Assembly: GCA_048393055.1 (NCBI GenBank)
Contig: DBFJJS010000011.1
Coordinates: 1 to 49,770 of the forward strand
Origin: Faeciplasma sp048393055
GTDB taxonomy: Bacteria > Bacillota > Clostridia > Oscillospirales > Ruminococcaceae
Direction of reading: 5' to 3'
Length of the DNA stretch: 49,770 bases
Below are positions 25,172 to 33,903 of the stretch, piece by piece. The first letter of the stretch is position 1, and each line of letters starts with the position of its first letter. The notes under the pieces are model-generated. The model saw nothing but the letters and a program-made list of their open reading frames with translations, was not told the origin of the DNA and ran no database searches. The position numbers and the translations under genes are program-made.

Positions 25172-25753
25172 TCAACAATTGTCAAGGACTGCGCCCTCGC
25201 GCATGAGCTTTTCGTCGGTATCGGCGTTGCACTCGCGCTTAAGCTCTTTCAGCCAATCGCTGAACCCAACATACTTTTCGCCGTATGTATAGTTTAAAGT
25301 GTATTCCACCTGCGACCATGTTTCAAGGGGAGCTTCGTTGTGAGAAATTACTGCCTCCATGCAGTCAAGAGCCTTGCAGAGCTTTGCCTCAGGCGTAGCA
25401 AGCTCCTCCATTTCCCTGAACAGCGCAGAAATATCCTCGCGCTGCCTGTCCGGAAGCTCAGACAGAAGCCCGTCAAGCGCGTTTTTTTCCGCCTCCCTGT
25501 CGCAGTCAGTTTTAACAAACGTCGGTATGTCGCCCGTCACCGCCTCGCCGAGATCGTGAATTATGCACATTTTTATCACCTTACACATGTCTATTCCCTC
25601 AAGCTCCCGCTCAAGCAGCACAGCCATAAGTGAAAGCCTCCATGAGTGGTCCGCCACGCTTTCCCTTCTACCCTCGGCGATATAGCAATGACGTGTGTTC
25701 GACTTAAGCGCAGATACTTTCCCGAGAAAATCAATAAATTCGCGCTGTGTCAC
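25172..25753 (-). CDS. YfbR-like HD-domain 5'-nucleotidase family protein
   Basis: The motifs 'ESVADHSWRLSLMAVLL' and 'CIIHDLGEAVTGDIP' are the HD-domain signature of YfbR-type deoxynucleoside 5'-monophosphatases, and 'ALDCMEAVISHNE' supplies the later Asp. The 193 residues are typical. The start is a GTG, with GGAGG six bases upstream. It lies between a terminator on its upstream side and asnS downstream. A role in nucleotide pool clean-up is inferred. Confidence 0.85.
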   Translation of the reverse strand: MTQREFIDFLGKVSALKSNTRHCYIAEGRRESVADHSWRLSLMAVLLERELEGIDMCKVIKMCIIHDLGEAVTGDIPTFVKTDCDREAEKNALDGLLSELPDRQREDISALFREMEELATPEAKLCKALDCMEAVISHNEAPLETWSQVEYTLNYTYGEKYVGFSDWLKELKRECNADTDEKLMREGAVLDNC

Positions 25754-25788
25754 CGGCTCGCCTCCATTTCATATTATTATAAGCTTAA

Positions 25789-25822
25789 AATCCTGCCCCA
25801 AAGCAGGATTCGGGGCAGGATT
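25789..25822 (-). terminator. Terminator after the DUF6171-like gene
   Basis: AATCCTGCCCC / GGGGCAGGATT forms an 11-bp stem with a 12-base loop. On the minus strand it is followed by TTTTAAGC. It ends the arabinofuranosidase operon. Confidence 0.75.
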
Positions 25823-25829
25823 AAGGTAA

Positions 25830-26102
25830 TTAGCTTTTCGAAGTCCAGTATTTATATACGCTCGGACAGTAGTTTTTCTTTGCCGCCGCCCTTAGCTCCA
25901 CAAAGCATCCGCACTCGCGGCATATGCCGTTTTCAAGACACCGGCACGCCCTGCATTTATCCAGCCTGCTTTTGTAAAGCTCCTCGTCGGCGCGTATATC
26001 CTCCGGCATCAGCGCTATAAGCTCCGACACCTTCTTATACAGCCCGTCTACGTCTATATCCGCAAGCAGACACCGCTTGCAGAACGGTTTGCTCTCTGAC
26101 AT
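25830..26102 (-). CDS. Small Cys-rich protein, DUF6171-like
   Basis: This 90-residue protein has paired cysteines: CKRC near the start, CRAC-RC-C in the middle and CRECGC later, then a Lys/Tyr-rich end. The spacing suggests one or two zinc ribbons or a metal cluster. It is cytoplasmic, since no signal is seen. It begins 25 bases after the arabinofuranosidase stop and has a weak ribosome site, so it probably depends on that gene's mRNA. The role is unknown. Confidence 0.7.
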   Translation of the reverse strand: MSESKPFCKRCLLADIDVDGLYKKVSELIALMPEDIRADEELYKSRLDKCRACRCLENGICRECGCFVELRAAAKKNYCPSVYKYWTSKS

Positions 26103-26126
26103 CGCTGAAAATTACAGGCTAAAGCG

Positions 26127-27593
26127 TCAGCAAAGCCCGATTGAAACGACCGAGCATTTCGGAAGCTTAATGGAAAGCTTTTCGCCGTCGAGCTTTATGC
26201 CGTCATAGGCTACCGGAGCGATGGCATCCGGCTCGTCAAAGCTGTTGTACTTATTGTACTCGCCGGTAAGAAGCCTTGCGCTTGCGTTCGTATATTCCGC
26301 CCTCGGCATTACACAGTCGATGTCAAAGTCCTCATCAAGCGAAGCGTTGGAAATAGTTATGTGCATTTTGCCATGCGCGTCAACTGAAACGGACTGAGAA
26401 ACCGCAGGCAGATAATCGCCGTCGATAAGCTGCTTATTCTCGATATTCGAGTAAACAAGCATAGCCTCCATATGCTCCTTGTACATATCAAAGACATGGT
26501 ATGTAGGAGTCTTAACAAGCTTTTCGCCCTCGGTAAGCAGTATTGCCTGCAATACGTTTACCATCTGGGCAATGTTAGCCATCTTTACCCTGTCGGAATT
26601 CTTATTGAAGATGTCGAAATTAATAGCAGCCAAAATAGCATCCCTCATGGTGTTCTGCTGATACAAAAATCCCGGGTTGGTTCCCTCGAGAACATCCGTC
26701 CAAATTCCCCACTCGTCTACTACAAGGCCTATCTTCATGTCGTTGTCGTAGCGCTGCATTACAGCCTTGTGATCCTTTATAATCCTTTCCATGAACCACG
26801 TGTTGGACAGAGTCTTGTAATACTCATCCCTGGAAAAGTCAACCGACGAGCCCTTATGACCCCAGTTTCCGGTCGGTATTGTGTACTGGTGCAAAGAAAG
26901 CCCCTGCATTTGACCGGGATGGCATTTTTTCATCATTGTGTCCGTCCACGCGGTATCGTGACCGCTAGGTCCGCAGGCAATCTTCTTCGGACCTCTTATA
27001 AATGTCTGGAACTGTCTGTACAGATCAGAATAGTACTCCTTGGTCATTTCTCCGCCGCAGCCCCAGTTTTCATTTCCTATGCCTATATACGTTACCTTCC
27101 ACGGCTCTTCCCTGCCGTTTTTCTTTCTTAAATCGGTCATGGGGGATACGTTTGAGGAGGTCATATACTCGACCCACTCGGCCGCCTCCTGAACCGTTCC
27201 CGATCCAACATTTACAGATACATACGGCTCGCAGCCGATAAGCTCGCAGAAATCAAGGAATTCATGAGTGCCGAAGCTGTTGTCCTCTGTCACGCCGCCC
27301 CAGTGAATGTTTACTATCTTCTTTCTGTCCTTTTGAGGACCGATTCCGTCCTTCCAGTGGTATGTATCCGCAAAGCACCCTCCGGGCCAACGGACTACCG
27401 GAACCTTTATGGCTTTGAGCGCTTCAACAACGTCGTTTCTTATTCCCTTGGTGTTTGGAATAGGGCTGTCCTCGCCGACATAAATACCCCCGTAGATGCA
27501 CCTTCCGAGATGCTCCGCAAAGTGACCGTAAATTTCCTTGTTTATCTTGCTGATTTCATTGGATTTGTCAATAGTCATCTTCAATTCCGCCAT
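26127..27593 (-). CDS. abfA: GH51 alpha-L-arabinofuranosidase
   Basis: This 488-residue intracellular enzyme (no signal peptide) cuts arabinose side chains from arabinoxylan or arabinan fragments. It has the GH51 start 'EISKINKEIYGHFAEHLGRCIYGGIYVGED', the clan-A acid/base Glu in YIGIGNENWGCGG and the nucleophile Glu in GLVVDEWGIW. The C-terminal beta-sandwich (about 390-488) is present. It has its own promoter at 27658-27686 and no transporter nearby, so uptake of its substrate must rely on genes elsewhere. Confidence 0.93.
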   Translation of the reverse strand: MAELKMTIDKSNEISKINKEIYGHFAEHLGRCIYGGIYVGEDSPIPNTKGIRNDVVEALKAIKVPVVRWPGGCFADTYHWKDGIGPQKDRKKIVNIHWGGVTEDNSFGTHEFLDFCELIGCEPYVSVNVGSGTVQEAAEWVEYMTSSNVSPMTDLRKKNGREEPWKVTYIGIGNENWGCGGEMTKEYYSDLYRQFQTFIRGPKKIACGPSGHDTAWTDTMMKKCHPGQMQGLSLHQYTIPTGNWGHKGSSVDFSRDEYYKTLSNTWFMERIIKDHKAVMQRYDNDMKIGLVVDEWGIWTDVLEGTNPGFLYQQNTMRDAILAAINFDIFNKNSDRVKMANIAQMVNVLQAILLTEGEKLVKTPTYHVFDMYKEHMEAMLVYSNIENKQLIDGDYLPAVSQSVSVDAHGKMHITISNASLDEDFDIDCVMPRAEYTNASARLLTGEYNKYNSFDEPDAIAPVAYDGIKLDGEKLSIKLPKCSVVSIGLC

Positions 27594-27657
27594 ATAGATC
27601 CTCCGTCCTTGTCTTTAATTTTTTATGATATAATTTCAGGCGCTGCCTTACGCTTGT

Positions 27658-27686
27658 ATTTTACACTTTATTTTTTACATAGTCAA
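27658..27686 (-). promoter_or_regulatory. Promoter of the arabinofuranosidase gene
   Basis: On the minus strand TTGACT (27681-27686), a 17-base spacer and TAAAAT (27658-27663). Confidence 0.7.
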
Positions 27687-27984
27687 CAATACCACCTTTA
27701 CAATTCCTTATAACTTGATTGACATTTAATAAGTTTAATTGCATCGTCATAAAAATATTTGAATGTTAATGAAAATTGAATAGCAATATTAATTATCCTT
27801 CACTACATAAATACGCCCATGGCGACATCTATTTTTATACATTGCTTAAACATCAGTTCAGTAAAGGAACAATAGCTTTATATAATGAAAAAAATAAGTA
27901 TTACACCTATACGTTTTTAAAATCTCAAAGCAAGTAAATTTATCATAAAGTTAAAAATATTTTTTACATTTTTCTAAAAAAGTA
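27687..27984. other. AT-rich intergenic region, no gene seen
   Basis: Very AT-rich sequence between the arabinofuranosidase promoter and the first promoter of the lipoprotein cluster. I see no open frame with a ribosome site and no strong hairpin. Confidence 0.5.
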
Positions 27985-28014
27985 TTGACAAAATTAAATA
28001 AATTTTGGTATAGT
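27985..28014 (+). promoter_or_regulatory. Promoter 1 of the lipoprotein cluster (18-bp spacer)
   Basis: TTGACA (27985-27990), 18 bases, then TATAGT (28009-28014). The context AAAAAnnATTGACAAA and a GG before the -10 recur at 31670 and 33904. Confidence 0.75.
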
Positions 28015-28017
28015 TAA

Positions 28018-28133
28018 ATTGTGAAGTGAAAAACTTTGCTAATACCTGATGAAAGTGGCGGGTCCAATGTTCTGAGCCGCAGGCAACATATGATTGCTCA
28101 CAATGTAAATTAATTCAAAAAGGAGTGTTAACA
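28018..28133 (+). promoter_or_regulatory. Structured 5' leader of the Cys-rich protein gene
   Basis: The predicted transcript begins near ATTGTGA (28018-28024), which can pair with TCACAAT (28098-28104) and enclose about 73 bases with GAGC/GCTC and GC-rich segments. AAAGGAG at 28116-28122 follows the closing stem. No known riboswitch class was recognised. Confidence 0.4.
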
Positions 28134-28505
28134 ATGAAACGCATAACTATCGTAACAATCGTAATCACATTATTAACAATGATCATGACACAAACCATAA
28201 TGGCAGTGCCGGAATCTGATAATGCTATTATCGGCGCTATTCGAGCTTGCCCACGATGCAACAATCCAAGTCTTCATACCTGCGGAGGACCCAACAATAC
28301 ATATGACGCGGATGTAGATTGTTCTTTGCATGATCCGTGCGTAAAAATGTTTAGAGAGCAATATAAGACATTTGCCAAATGTAACTACTGTAATTATGGA
28401 GATGGTCTCGGAGGCGGTGACGGTTATGCGGGAACGCATATAGAAACTGAATTCCACACCTATACAAGACAAACTTATAATATATGCATATTTAATGCGC
28501 AGTAG
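28134..28505 (+). CDS. Secreted Cys-rich small protein, unknown
   Basis: The start is the ATG at 28134, with AAGGAG nine to ten bases upstream; a GTG at 28125 is in frame but lies too near that site. The 123 residues begin with a signal peptide (MKRITIVTIVITLLTMIMTQ), with likely cleavage after TIMA. Eight or more cysteines follow, in CPRC, HTCGG, DVDC, HDPC, KCNYC and IC, ending a short way before the C-terminus. The pattern suggests a disulfide- or metal-stabilised extracellular domain. It opens the lipoprotein cluster and is 36 bases upstream of the next gene, with no terminator between, so the two are probably cotranscribed. No family is recognised. Confidence 0.65.
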   Translation: MKRITIVTIVITLLTMIMTQTIMAVPESDNAIIGAIRACPRCNNPSLHTCGGPNNTYDADVDCSLHDPCVKMFREQYKTFAKCNYCNYGDGLGGGDGYAGTHIETEFHTYTRQTYNICIFNAQ

Positions 28506-28541
28506 TGGTGAAAGATTTTAATTTTAGAATCGAGGGAGATT

Positions 28542-29546
28542 ATGAGAAGAGTCGTAATCATATTTATATCAATGCTACTGTTTGCTTCGGTGTTAACTGG
28601 ATGTGACGGTGCAAGTATTGACAATGAAAAAACAAACAGTGAATCCGCCTCGCCGCAGTTTAATAATATTTTTGATGACGTTCCTGAAGGTATATATATG
28701 TTTGGTAAAAACCCCGAATACAAGGAAGGCGCTATTACCATTGCTTTATGCGGAGGAGTTGATTTGCCAAATATAATCAGACAATATATCAAAGAAGTTG
28801 ATCATATAAATATTGTGGAATACCCGCTCGGATACTATCATGGAAGTCTTAATACAAAACTCATGGCGAAGGATTCCGATATTGATATCTTTTTCACCCA
28901 AACGCTTGATATCTGCTCATATATTACAACTCATGCCTATGAAGATCTCTCGAATTTTGATATTTTAAAAGAACGTTTTGAATCCAACGAATATGCGAAT
29001 TTCATTGCAAGCTACAATGACACATATGTCGGAGTTCCAATTGGCAACTATTATTATGACTCATCAACTGCAAACGTCAGCGATACGTTTAATAAATATC
29101 TTGTAAGAAATCTGAGCGCTCTAAATGGAGAATTTAAGGATAAAGACGGCGAAGAATTTTATAGGGTATTGAGATACCTTTATGATAATCCTGATGATCC
29201 TAAGGATACTCCGTTTTATGAAGGCGAAATAGGAGTAATTGGCGGAGATTTTCTTATGATGAATCCGTACTCAGAAAAAAAGGAGCAGGCGGCAGAATTT
29301 TTAGCGTATTGCTTTGATATTTTAAATGGTGATATTGAAACGGATGGTTATACTGTGCTTTATCCATACATTGAATTGGAAAGCTATGAAAATGTAAGCT
29401 TGTATTGGGATCATCAGCCATGGAGTATAGTTGAGCCATTAAAAAACGTTTATAATAGTTTCAAAGATACCGACGGAAGTGACGAAGAACTTAAAGAGCT
29501 TGCTCAGGATGCAGCAAGGCAAACAGACATGCGAATGAATGGGTAA
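28542..29546 (+). CDS. Cluster lipoprotein 1, solute-binding-like domain
   Basis: A signal peptide with lipobox SVLTGC (about 20) makes this a membrane-anchored lipoprotein. The 334 residues share the cluster's core blocks: 'KLMAKDSDIDIFF' (about 105), 'YEDLSNFDILKERFESN', a 'GVPIGN' turn, 'FYRVLRYLYDNPDDPKDTPF', 'MMNPYSEKKEQAAEFLAYCF' (about 238) and the end 'DAARQTDMRMNG'. The layout resembles extracellular solute-binding proteins of ABC importers, but no permease or ATPase gene is near. It lacks the propeller domain of the two longer paralogues. GGGAG precedes the start, and a strong terminator follows the stop. Confidence 0.75.
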   Translation: MRRVVIIFISMLLFASVLTGCDGASIDNEKTNSESASPQFNNIFDDVPEGIYMFGKNPEYKEGAITIALCGGVDLPNIIRQYIKEVDHINIVEYPLGYYHGSLNTKLMAKDSDIDIFFTQTLDICSYITTHAYEDLSNFDILKERFESNEYANFIASYNDTYVGVPIGNYYYDSSTANVSDTFNKYLVRNLSALNGEFKDKDGEEFYRVLRYLYDNPDDPKDTPFYEGEIGVIGGDFLMMNPYSEKKEQAAEFLAYCFDILNGDIETDGYTVLYPYIELESYENVSLYWDHQPWSIVEPLKNVYNSFKDTDGSDEELKELAQDAARQTDMRMNG

Positions 29547-29551
29547 CTGAT

Positions 29552-29596
29552 CCCCTGCCGCGGCACAGGCATTGTGTGGCGGCGGGGATTTTTATT
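29552..29596 (+). terminator. Terminator after cluster lipoprotein 1
   Basis: CCCCTGCCGC / GCGGCGGGG with an inner CACA/TGTG stem, followed by ATTTTTATTTTT. It closely matches the terminator at 31574-31614. Confidence 0.85.
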
Positions 29597-29734
29597 TTTA
29601 TAACATTTCATGAAATATTAAGGGTAAAAAATTTTTCGCTCGCGGCATATACTTTTTAGATTCACCATGGTAATATAAAAACATAGATAAAACGATTTTA
29701 CTAATGTTTATTTACTGCTTGGGAGGTATGTTTG

Positions 29735-31567
29735 GTGAAGAAACTGTTATCATTGCTTCTGGCACTGTCATTGGCGCTGCTCACTCTTTCCTCCTGCACG
29801 GGCGACACCGTTTACGACATACCCAACTCCTCCGATGAGCTTGCCGGGCTTACGCTGCCGCCGGAAAAGGAGATAAGCTATCCGGAGTCATATCCCGCCC
29901 TTGAAGAGATTGAATATGACGTTTCCGGAATTTTAGACACGGCTCAAATAGAAAATAAGCTCTACATTTTAAAATCTGACGGCGTTTATATGGTTGATCT
30001 TGCCGACGGCTCTGAAAGCCTTATATTTGAAAAAGACGGTCTGAGATTCCTGACCTCGGACGAAGAACAGCTTTATGCCTGCGACCGCGGCTCCAACATA
30101 TACACCCTCGGCGCAGACGGCTCTGTTATAAATACCCAGCAAATACCTGAGGGCACGTTTGAGAGCGGCACTAATTTTGACGTCAGCGCGGATTTTATAG
30201 CTACAGACGACTATTTTGTTATCGCATGCTTTCGCGATAAAAAGCCCGCTCATACCTATATATCAAAATCGGATATGAGCGTTACTATCAGCGAAGAAAG
30301 CATGGATTATGTTATTTGCCCGTATGAAGGCAACAGATACTGGGTAGCCAGCATTCCTGATGATTACGGAAATATGACTATTTTCAGCTATGATATTGAC
30401 ACCGGCAAGGCGGGCTACTCCCTTGAACCGGTTGGGCTTCAAGGATCTAGTGCGATGGCATATGACAGATATTCTGGCAAGCTGATTTTTTATAACAGCT
30501 ACACCTATGGAATGATGATTGTTGAATTTGACCCGCAGACTCTGTCTGTTAAGCAGGTGGCGCTATATTCGCAGGATTTTAAGAGCTACGTCTCCGACGA
30601 GCACATCACTGCTTATGGAAATTTATACTGCGCCGTATCGGGAAGAGTTGACGGAATAAAGGTTTACGATACCAATAAAGCCGTAACATCGCTGCATGTT
30701 GTCGTTACAGGCGGCTCAAGGGCGGAGGTTGAATATCTGTCCGTTATACTCAGCGAAAAATATAATATCAATGTCAGCGTATCGGTATATACATATAGCG
30801 ATATGCACCTGCTTCCGCTGAAGATAATGGCGCAGGACAGCGATATCGACATCTTATATGATATTCCCAACCTGTCCTATTATATTATTTCAGAATATTT
30901 CGTCGATCTTAATCAGTTCGATGTACTTAAAGAAAACATCGCGGCGTGCAAAAATCTTTTAGATAACGGTTTTTCATATGAAGGAAAAATTTTCGGAGTT
31001 CCGTTTGTCTCCGGAGGCGCTATAACCATAGACTGTATGCAGCTGTACGGAGAAATATTGCCATCTGCTCGAAATTCTGACGCCTACTGCGCAAAGTATA
31101 TTGACCTTGTAAACAAGGAATATAAAGATGACGGAGATGTTTTGTATGAGCTTCTTCTGCACAACTACAAGAACAGAAGCAGCGACCCTATAGAAAATAT
31201 GGCGGACAGAGTCGTTCTTGAATCGCTGTGCGACGGCGTAAAGGTAATAAGTGATACCTGCTATATGATAAACCCCGCGTCTGAGAATCAGGAGGAAGCT
31301 GCTATATTTATCAATGAGATCATGAATATGGCGTTAGGGCGCACCTACGACGATATTTTGGAATACAACGGATACAGTGCGATCAGCTATTATGATTTGG
31401 ATTTAGATTACTCAAGCTACTACCCAAGCTGGAGATATGACGGCACCGGAGTTGGCGAAGCTCTTAGCCAGGTGATGTTTGAAGCCAGGTACACCGACGA
31501 TGAAAAAGACATACGAAGGCTTGCAGATGAGTGCTACAATAAAATAAGGCAGGCTATAATGGAATAG
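29735..31567 (+). CDS. Cluster lipoprotein 2, propeller-like plus solute-binding-like domains
   Basis: The GTG at 29735 (after GGGAGG) starts a signal peptide with lipobox LTLSSC (about 20); TTG at 29732 is possible. Residues 50-320 contain repeated short beta segments of the type 'YILKSDGVYMVDLADGSESL' and 'YACDRGSNIYTLGADGSV', as in a beta-propeller. Residues 325-610 form the solute-binding-like part with 'KIMAQDSDIDILYD' (about 361), 'FVDLNQFDVLKENIAA', 'GVPFVSGG', 'MINPASENQEEAAIF' (about 511). It is a paralogue of the genes on either side. No clear TTGACA promoter lies before it; the best candidate is TAATAT at about 29671 with a poor -35. The product should sit outside the membrane. Confidence 0.75.
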   Translation: MKKLLSLLLALSLALLTLSSCTGDTVYDIPNSSDELAGLTLPPEKEISYPESYPALEEIEYDVSGILDTAQIENKLYILKSDGVYMVDLADGSESLIFEKDGLRFLTSDEEQLYACDRGSNIYTLGADGSVINTQQIPEGTFESGTNFDVSADFIATDDYFVIACFRDKKPAHTYISKSDMSVTISEESMDYVICPYEGNRYWVASIPDDYGNMTIFSYDIDTGKAGYSLEPVGLQGSSAMAYDRYSGKLIFYNSYTYGMMIVEFDPQTLSVKQVALYSQDFKSYVSDEHITAYGNLYCAVSGRVDGIKVYDTNKAVTSLHVVVTGGSRAEVEYLSVILSEKYNINVSVSVYTYSDMHLLPLKIMAQDSDIDILYDIPNLSYYIISEYFVDLNQFDVLKENIAACKNLLDNGFSYEGKIFGVPFVSGGAITIDCMQLYGEILPSARNSDAYCAKYIDLVNKEYKDDGDVLYELLLHNYKNRSSDPIENMADRVVLESLCDGVKVISDTCYMINPASENQEEAAIFINEIMNMALGRTYDDILEYNGYSAISYYDLDLDYSSYYPSWRYDGTGVGEALSQVMFEARYTDDEKDIRRLADECYNKIRQAIME

Positions 31568-31573
31568 CATAAT

Positions 31574-31614
31574 TCCCCGCCGCTGCACAGGCACTGTGTG
31601 ACGGCGGGATATTT
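31574..31614 (+). terminator. Terminator after cluster lipoprotein 2
   Basis: CCCCGCCG / CGGCGGG stem with an inner CACAG/CTGTG part, followed by ATATTTAT. Almost the same sequence as the terminator at 29552-29596. Confidence 0.8.
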
Positions 31615-31669
31615 ATGTACAGTAATTTATCGAAAAGTAAAAAATATTTTTATTTTTGCCAAAAATGCA

Positions 31670-31699
31670 TTGACAAATATAAGTATATTTTTGTACTAT
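31670..31699 (+). promoter_or_regulatory. Promoter of cluster lipoprotein 3 (18-bp spacer)
   Basis: TTGACA (31670-31675), 18 bases, then TACTAT (31694-31699), in the shared context AAAAATGCATTGACAAA. Confidence 0.7.
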
Positions 31700-31808
31700 T
31701 AAATTGTAAAAGGCAAGAAGCATAGAGCTTTATATGCCAAGCAGGTAAGGTATAATCGAAAAGGTTTGCTTTCATTAAACTGACTTTTAACCACAAGGAG
31801 GTCTTATC

Positions 31809-33716
31809 ATGCTAAAGGCAATTAAAAGGCTTGCGTCATTTGGGCTTGGGCTTGTTATGCTGCTTCTGTGCTCCTGCGGCTCTGATGTCGCTTCCGGCTT
31901 TAACAGCCTCTGGGGCGGAAACAACGGCTGGTGGCCGTCAGAGCAGGCGGTTGAAAGCTCGATATTCGGCAGGAATATCGAATACGACGCATGGACGCCG
32001 GCTGATGATATTGTTTTACCTGTTGAGACCTCCGAAATCTCAGACATGCAGCAAATAGGCAAAACGCTGTATTTCACCGCTTCAGACGGCATATACAGCC
32101 TGAGTCTTGAATCCGGCGAGTCTGAAAAGCTTTGCAACGGCGAATTTTCTGCTGCATATGGCGAAAGCCTTTATGCTGCATATGGCGAAAGCCTTTATGT
32201 ATATGACGCCGATACCGGAGCACTGTGCGAATATTCCTCTGGAGGGGATCTCCTTTCGGAAAAGACGCTTGCCGTTAAAGGCGAGGACCTGTCGGTGTAT
32301 GGGTTCTATGTCACAGATGATTACTATGCGTTTGTATGTCATGATTATTCCGGATCTATTCCCGTTGTGCAATACAACGTATTCGATAAAAAGACGCTGG
32401 AAAAACTAAATTCATTTAATGGTGATACTTATATTCGCATAGGAAATGATGTAAATTCATCTCCGAATCATTACTTTTATAAAGGAAACAGCCTGATTAA
32501 GGCGAAAGTATGGAGGGCCGATGAGCGGTACATTGAAATTTCTGAGGTAAATTTGGAAAGCGGAGAAACAACCGATATTATTAAAGCTAATTTAGACGTA
32601 TCTTCTTATTTAAGAGCATATGATCTTGTATACAGCCCCAAGACAGATACGGTAATTGTTATTTTGGGCCCTGATGACCCAGAAGAAATATTCTCGCTTA
32701 AACTGATAGAGTTTTCTTTAAGCGACCCGGACAACATCACTCATCAAAAATTTTATGTAGACATTGCAGACAATACAAGGTATTTTGTAAGCGTATATGA
32801 AAATATTGTTTCTGTAGTCTGCACGGCTGACAACGAATACAGGTATTTCGACTATTTGAATCCGCCTGAAAGCATTACGCTTGCATGCACTTTTTCATCG
32901 AATTACGATGAAATAATCTCGGGCTTCGAGGCTGAAACGGGAATACTTGTCAGAACGGTAAACTACGGTATATGGAATGATATTAACCGCCTCGATATTA
33001 AGCTTATGGCGGGGGATACCGATTTTGATTTATTTGAACCTGCTTATAGCGACATGCACAAGTATTTTGTTTCTGGAATGTATGAGGACCTGTCCAAGTA
33101 CGAAGGATTAAAGCAAAGACTTGACGGCAACCTTGCAGCAGGCTTTGTTTCAAGCCTTGGAGACAGCTATGTAGGAATTCCCACCTATATTCAAAACCTG
33201 AACAGCACGGGTGTATATCCGGAAGATGGTTCTCCGGTAACCTATTCTGTAGCTATGCCGTTCATGATTTACTGCATACGCAATATCGATGTTACAAAGG
33301 GAATGTACTTAGATGAGGATGGGGAAGAGCTGTATAAACTTTTGAAGTATCTTTACGACAACCCCACCGGCAACCCTGATGAAAACCCGTTTGCCGATGA
33401 CTGCCAAATACTCAGCGCAAGCTTTATAATAATGAACCCGAGCAGCTCCAACAAGGAAAACTCGGTCAAATTCCTGGAGTATATGTTCGATGCTCTGAAC
33501 GGTGAAATCGAAGGAGTCGTTCCTGAAAGCGAGCAGTATATTGATTTAGAATCCACCGACGGCGTATACGCTTATTGGAGGTCTTTGGCGTGGAATTACA
33601 TTGAGCCTATAAGCAATGCAAGAATGACAATATTCCAGTGCGACGGGAAAAACAGCACAATCAGAGAAATAGCCCGCGAGGCTGCTGCAAAAACAAAAAT
33701 GAGAATTGCGGAATAA
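31809..33716 (+). CDS. Cluster lipoprotein 3, propeller-like plus solute-binding-like domains
   Basis: AAGGAGG precedes the ATG. The signal peptide ends in lipobox LLLCSC (about 22). Residues 60-360 are propeller-like ('LYFTASDGIYSLSLESGESE', 'YVYDADTGALCEYSSGG'), and residues 365-635 carry 'KLMAGDTDFDLFEP' (about 398), 'YEDLSKYEGLKQRLDGN', 'GIPTYIQN', 'LYKLLKYLYDNPTGNPDENP', 'IMNPSSSNKENSVKFLEYMF' (about 541) and an end EAAAKTKMRIAE, like lipoprotein 1. The propeller contains a perfect 24-base tandem duplication giving AAYGESLY twice. A TTGACA promoter lies 110 bases upstream. Confidence 0.75.
   Translation: MLKAIKRLASFGLGLVMLLLCSCGSDVASGFNSLWGGNNGWWPSEQAVESSIFGRNIEYDAWTPADDIVLPVETSEISDMQQIGKTLYFTASDGIYSLSLESGESEKLCNGEFSAAYGESLYAAYGESLYVYDADTGALCEYSSGGDLLSEKTLAVKGEDLSVYGFYVTDDYYAFVCHDYSGSIPVVQYNVFDKKTLEKLNSFNGDTYIRIGNDVNSSPNHYFYKGNSLIKAKVWRADERYIEISEVNLESGETTDIIKANLDVSSYLRAYDLVYSPKTDTVIVILGPDDPEEIFSLKLIEFSLSDPDNITHQKFYVDIADNTRYFVSVYENIVSVVCTADNEYRYFDYLNPPESITLACTFSSNYDEIISGFEAETGILVRTVNYGIWNDINRLDIKLMAGDTDFDLFEPAYSDMHKYFVSGMYEDLSKYEGLKQRLDGNLAAGFVSSLGDSYVGIPTYIQNLNSTGVYPEDGSPVTYSVAMPFMIYCIRNIDVTKGMYLDEDGEELYKLLKYLYDNPTGNPDENPFADDCQILSASFIIMNPSSSNKENSVKFLEYMFDALNGEIEGVVPESEQYIDLESTDGVYAYWRSLAWNYIEPISNARMTIFQCDGKNSTIREIAREAAAKTKMRIAE
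32151..32198 (+). repeat. Perfect 24-bp tandem duplication inside cluster lipoprotein 3
   Basis: The unit at 32151-32174 (GCTGCATATGGCGAAAGCCT plus TTAT) is repeated without a change at 32175-32198. It encodes AAYGESLY twice and keeps the frame. Confidence 0.9.
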
Positions 33717-33734
33717 TATATTTTAAATGACTCT

Positions 33735-33777
33735 CCCCCACCCTTTCGCGGATATCAGCAAAAGGGCGGGGATTTTT
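33735..33777 (+). terminator. Terminator after cluster lipoprotein 3
   Basis: CCCC-CCCTTT / AAAGGG-GGGG stem with a loop of about 15 bases, followed by ATTTTTAT. Confidence 0.8.
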
Positions 33778-33903
33778 ATAAAATTATCATGTAATATTGC
33801 AGGCATCCTTGCCCCTGCATGCCAATTTCGCAGAGACAGGGTTGTTTTGCTTTAAAATAGATAAAAATTATTAAAATAAGTTTGTAAACTTAGGCAAAAA
33901 TTA

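Noticed and set aside
28018..28133. c-di-GMP-I riboswitch before the Cys-rich protein gene
   Set aside because: A GCCGCAGGC segment looked slightly similar, but the conserved GGGCAAACC and GACGCAAAGCC parts are missing.
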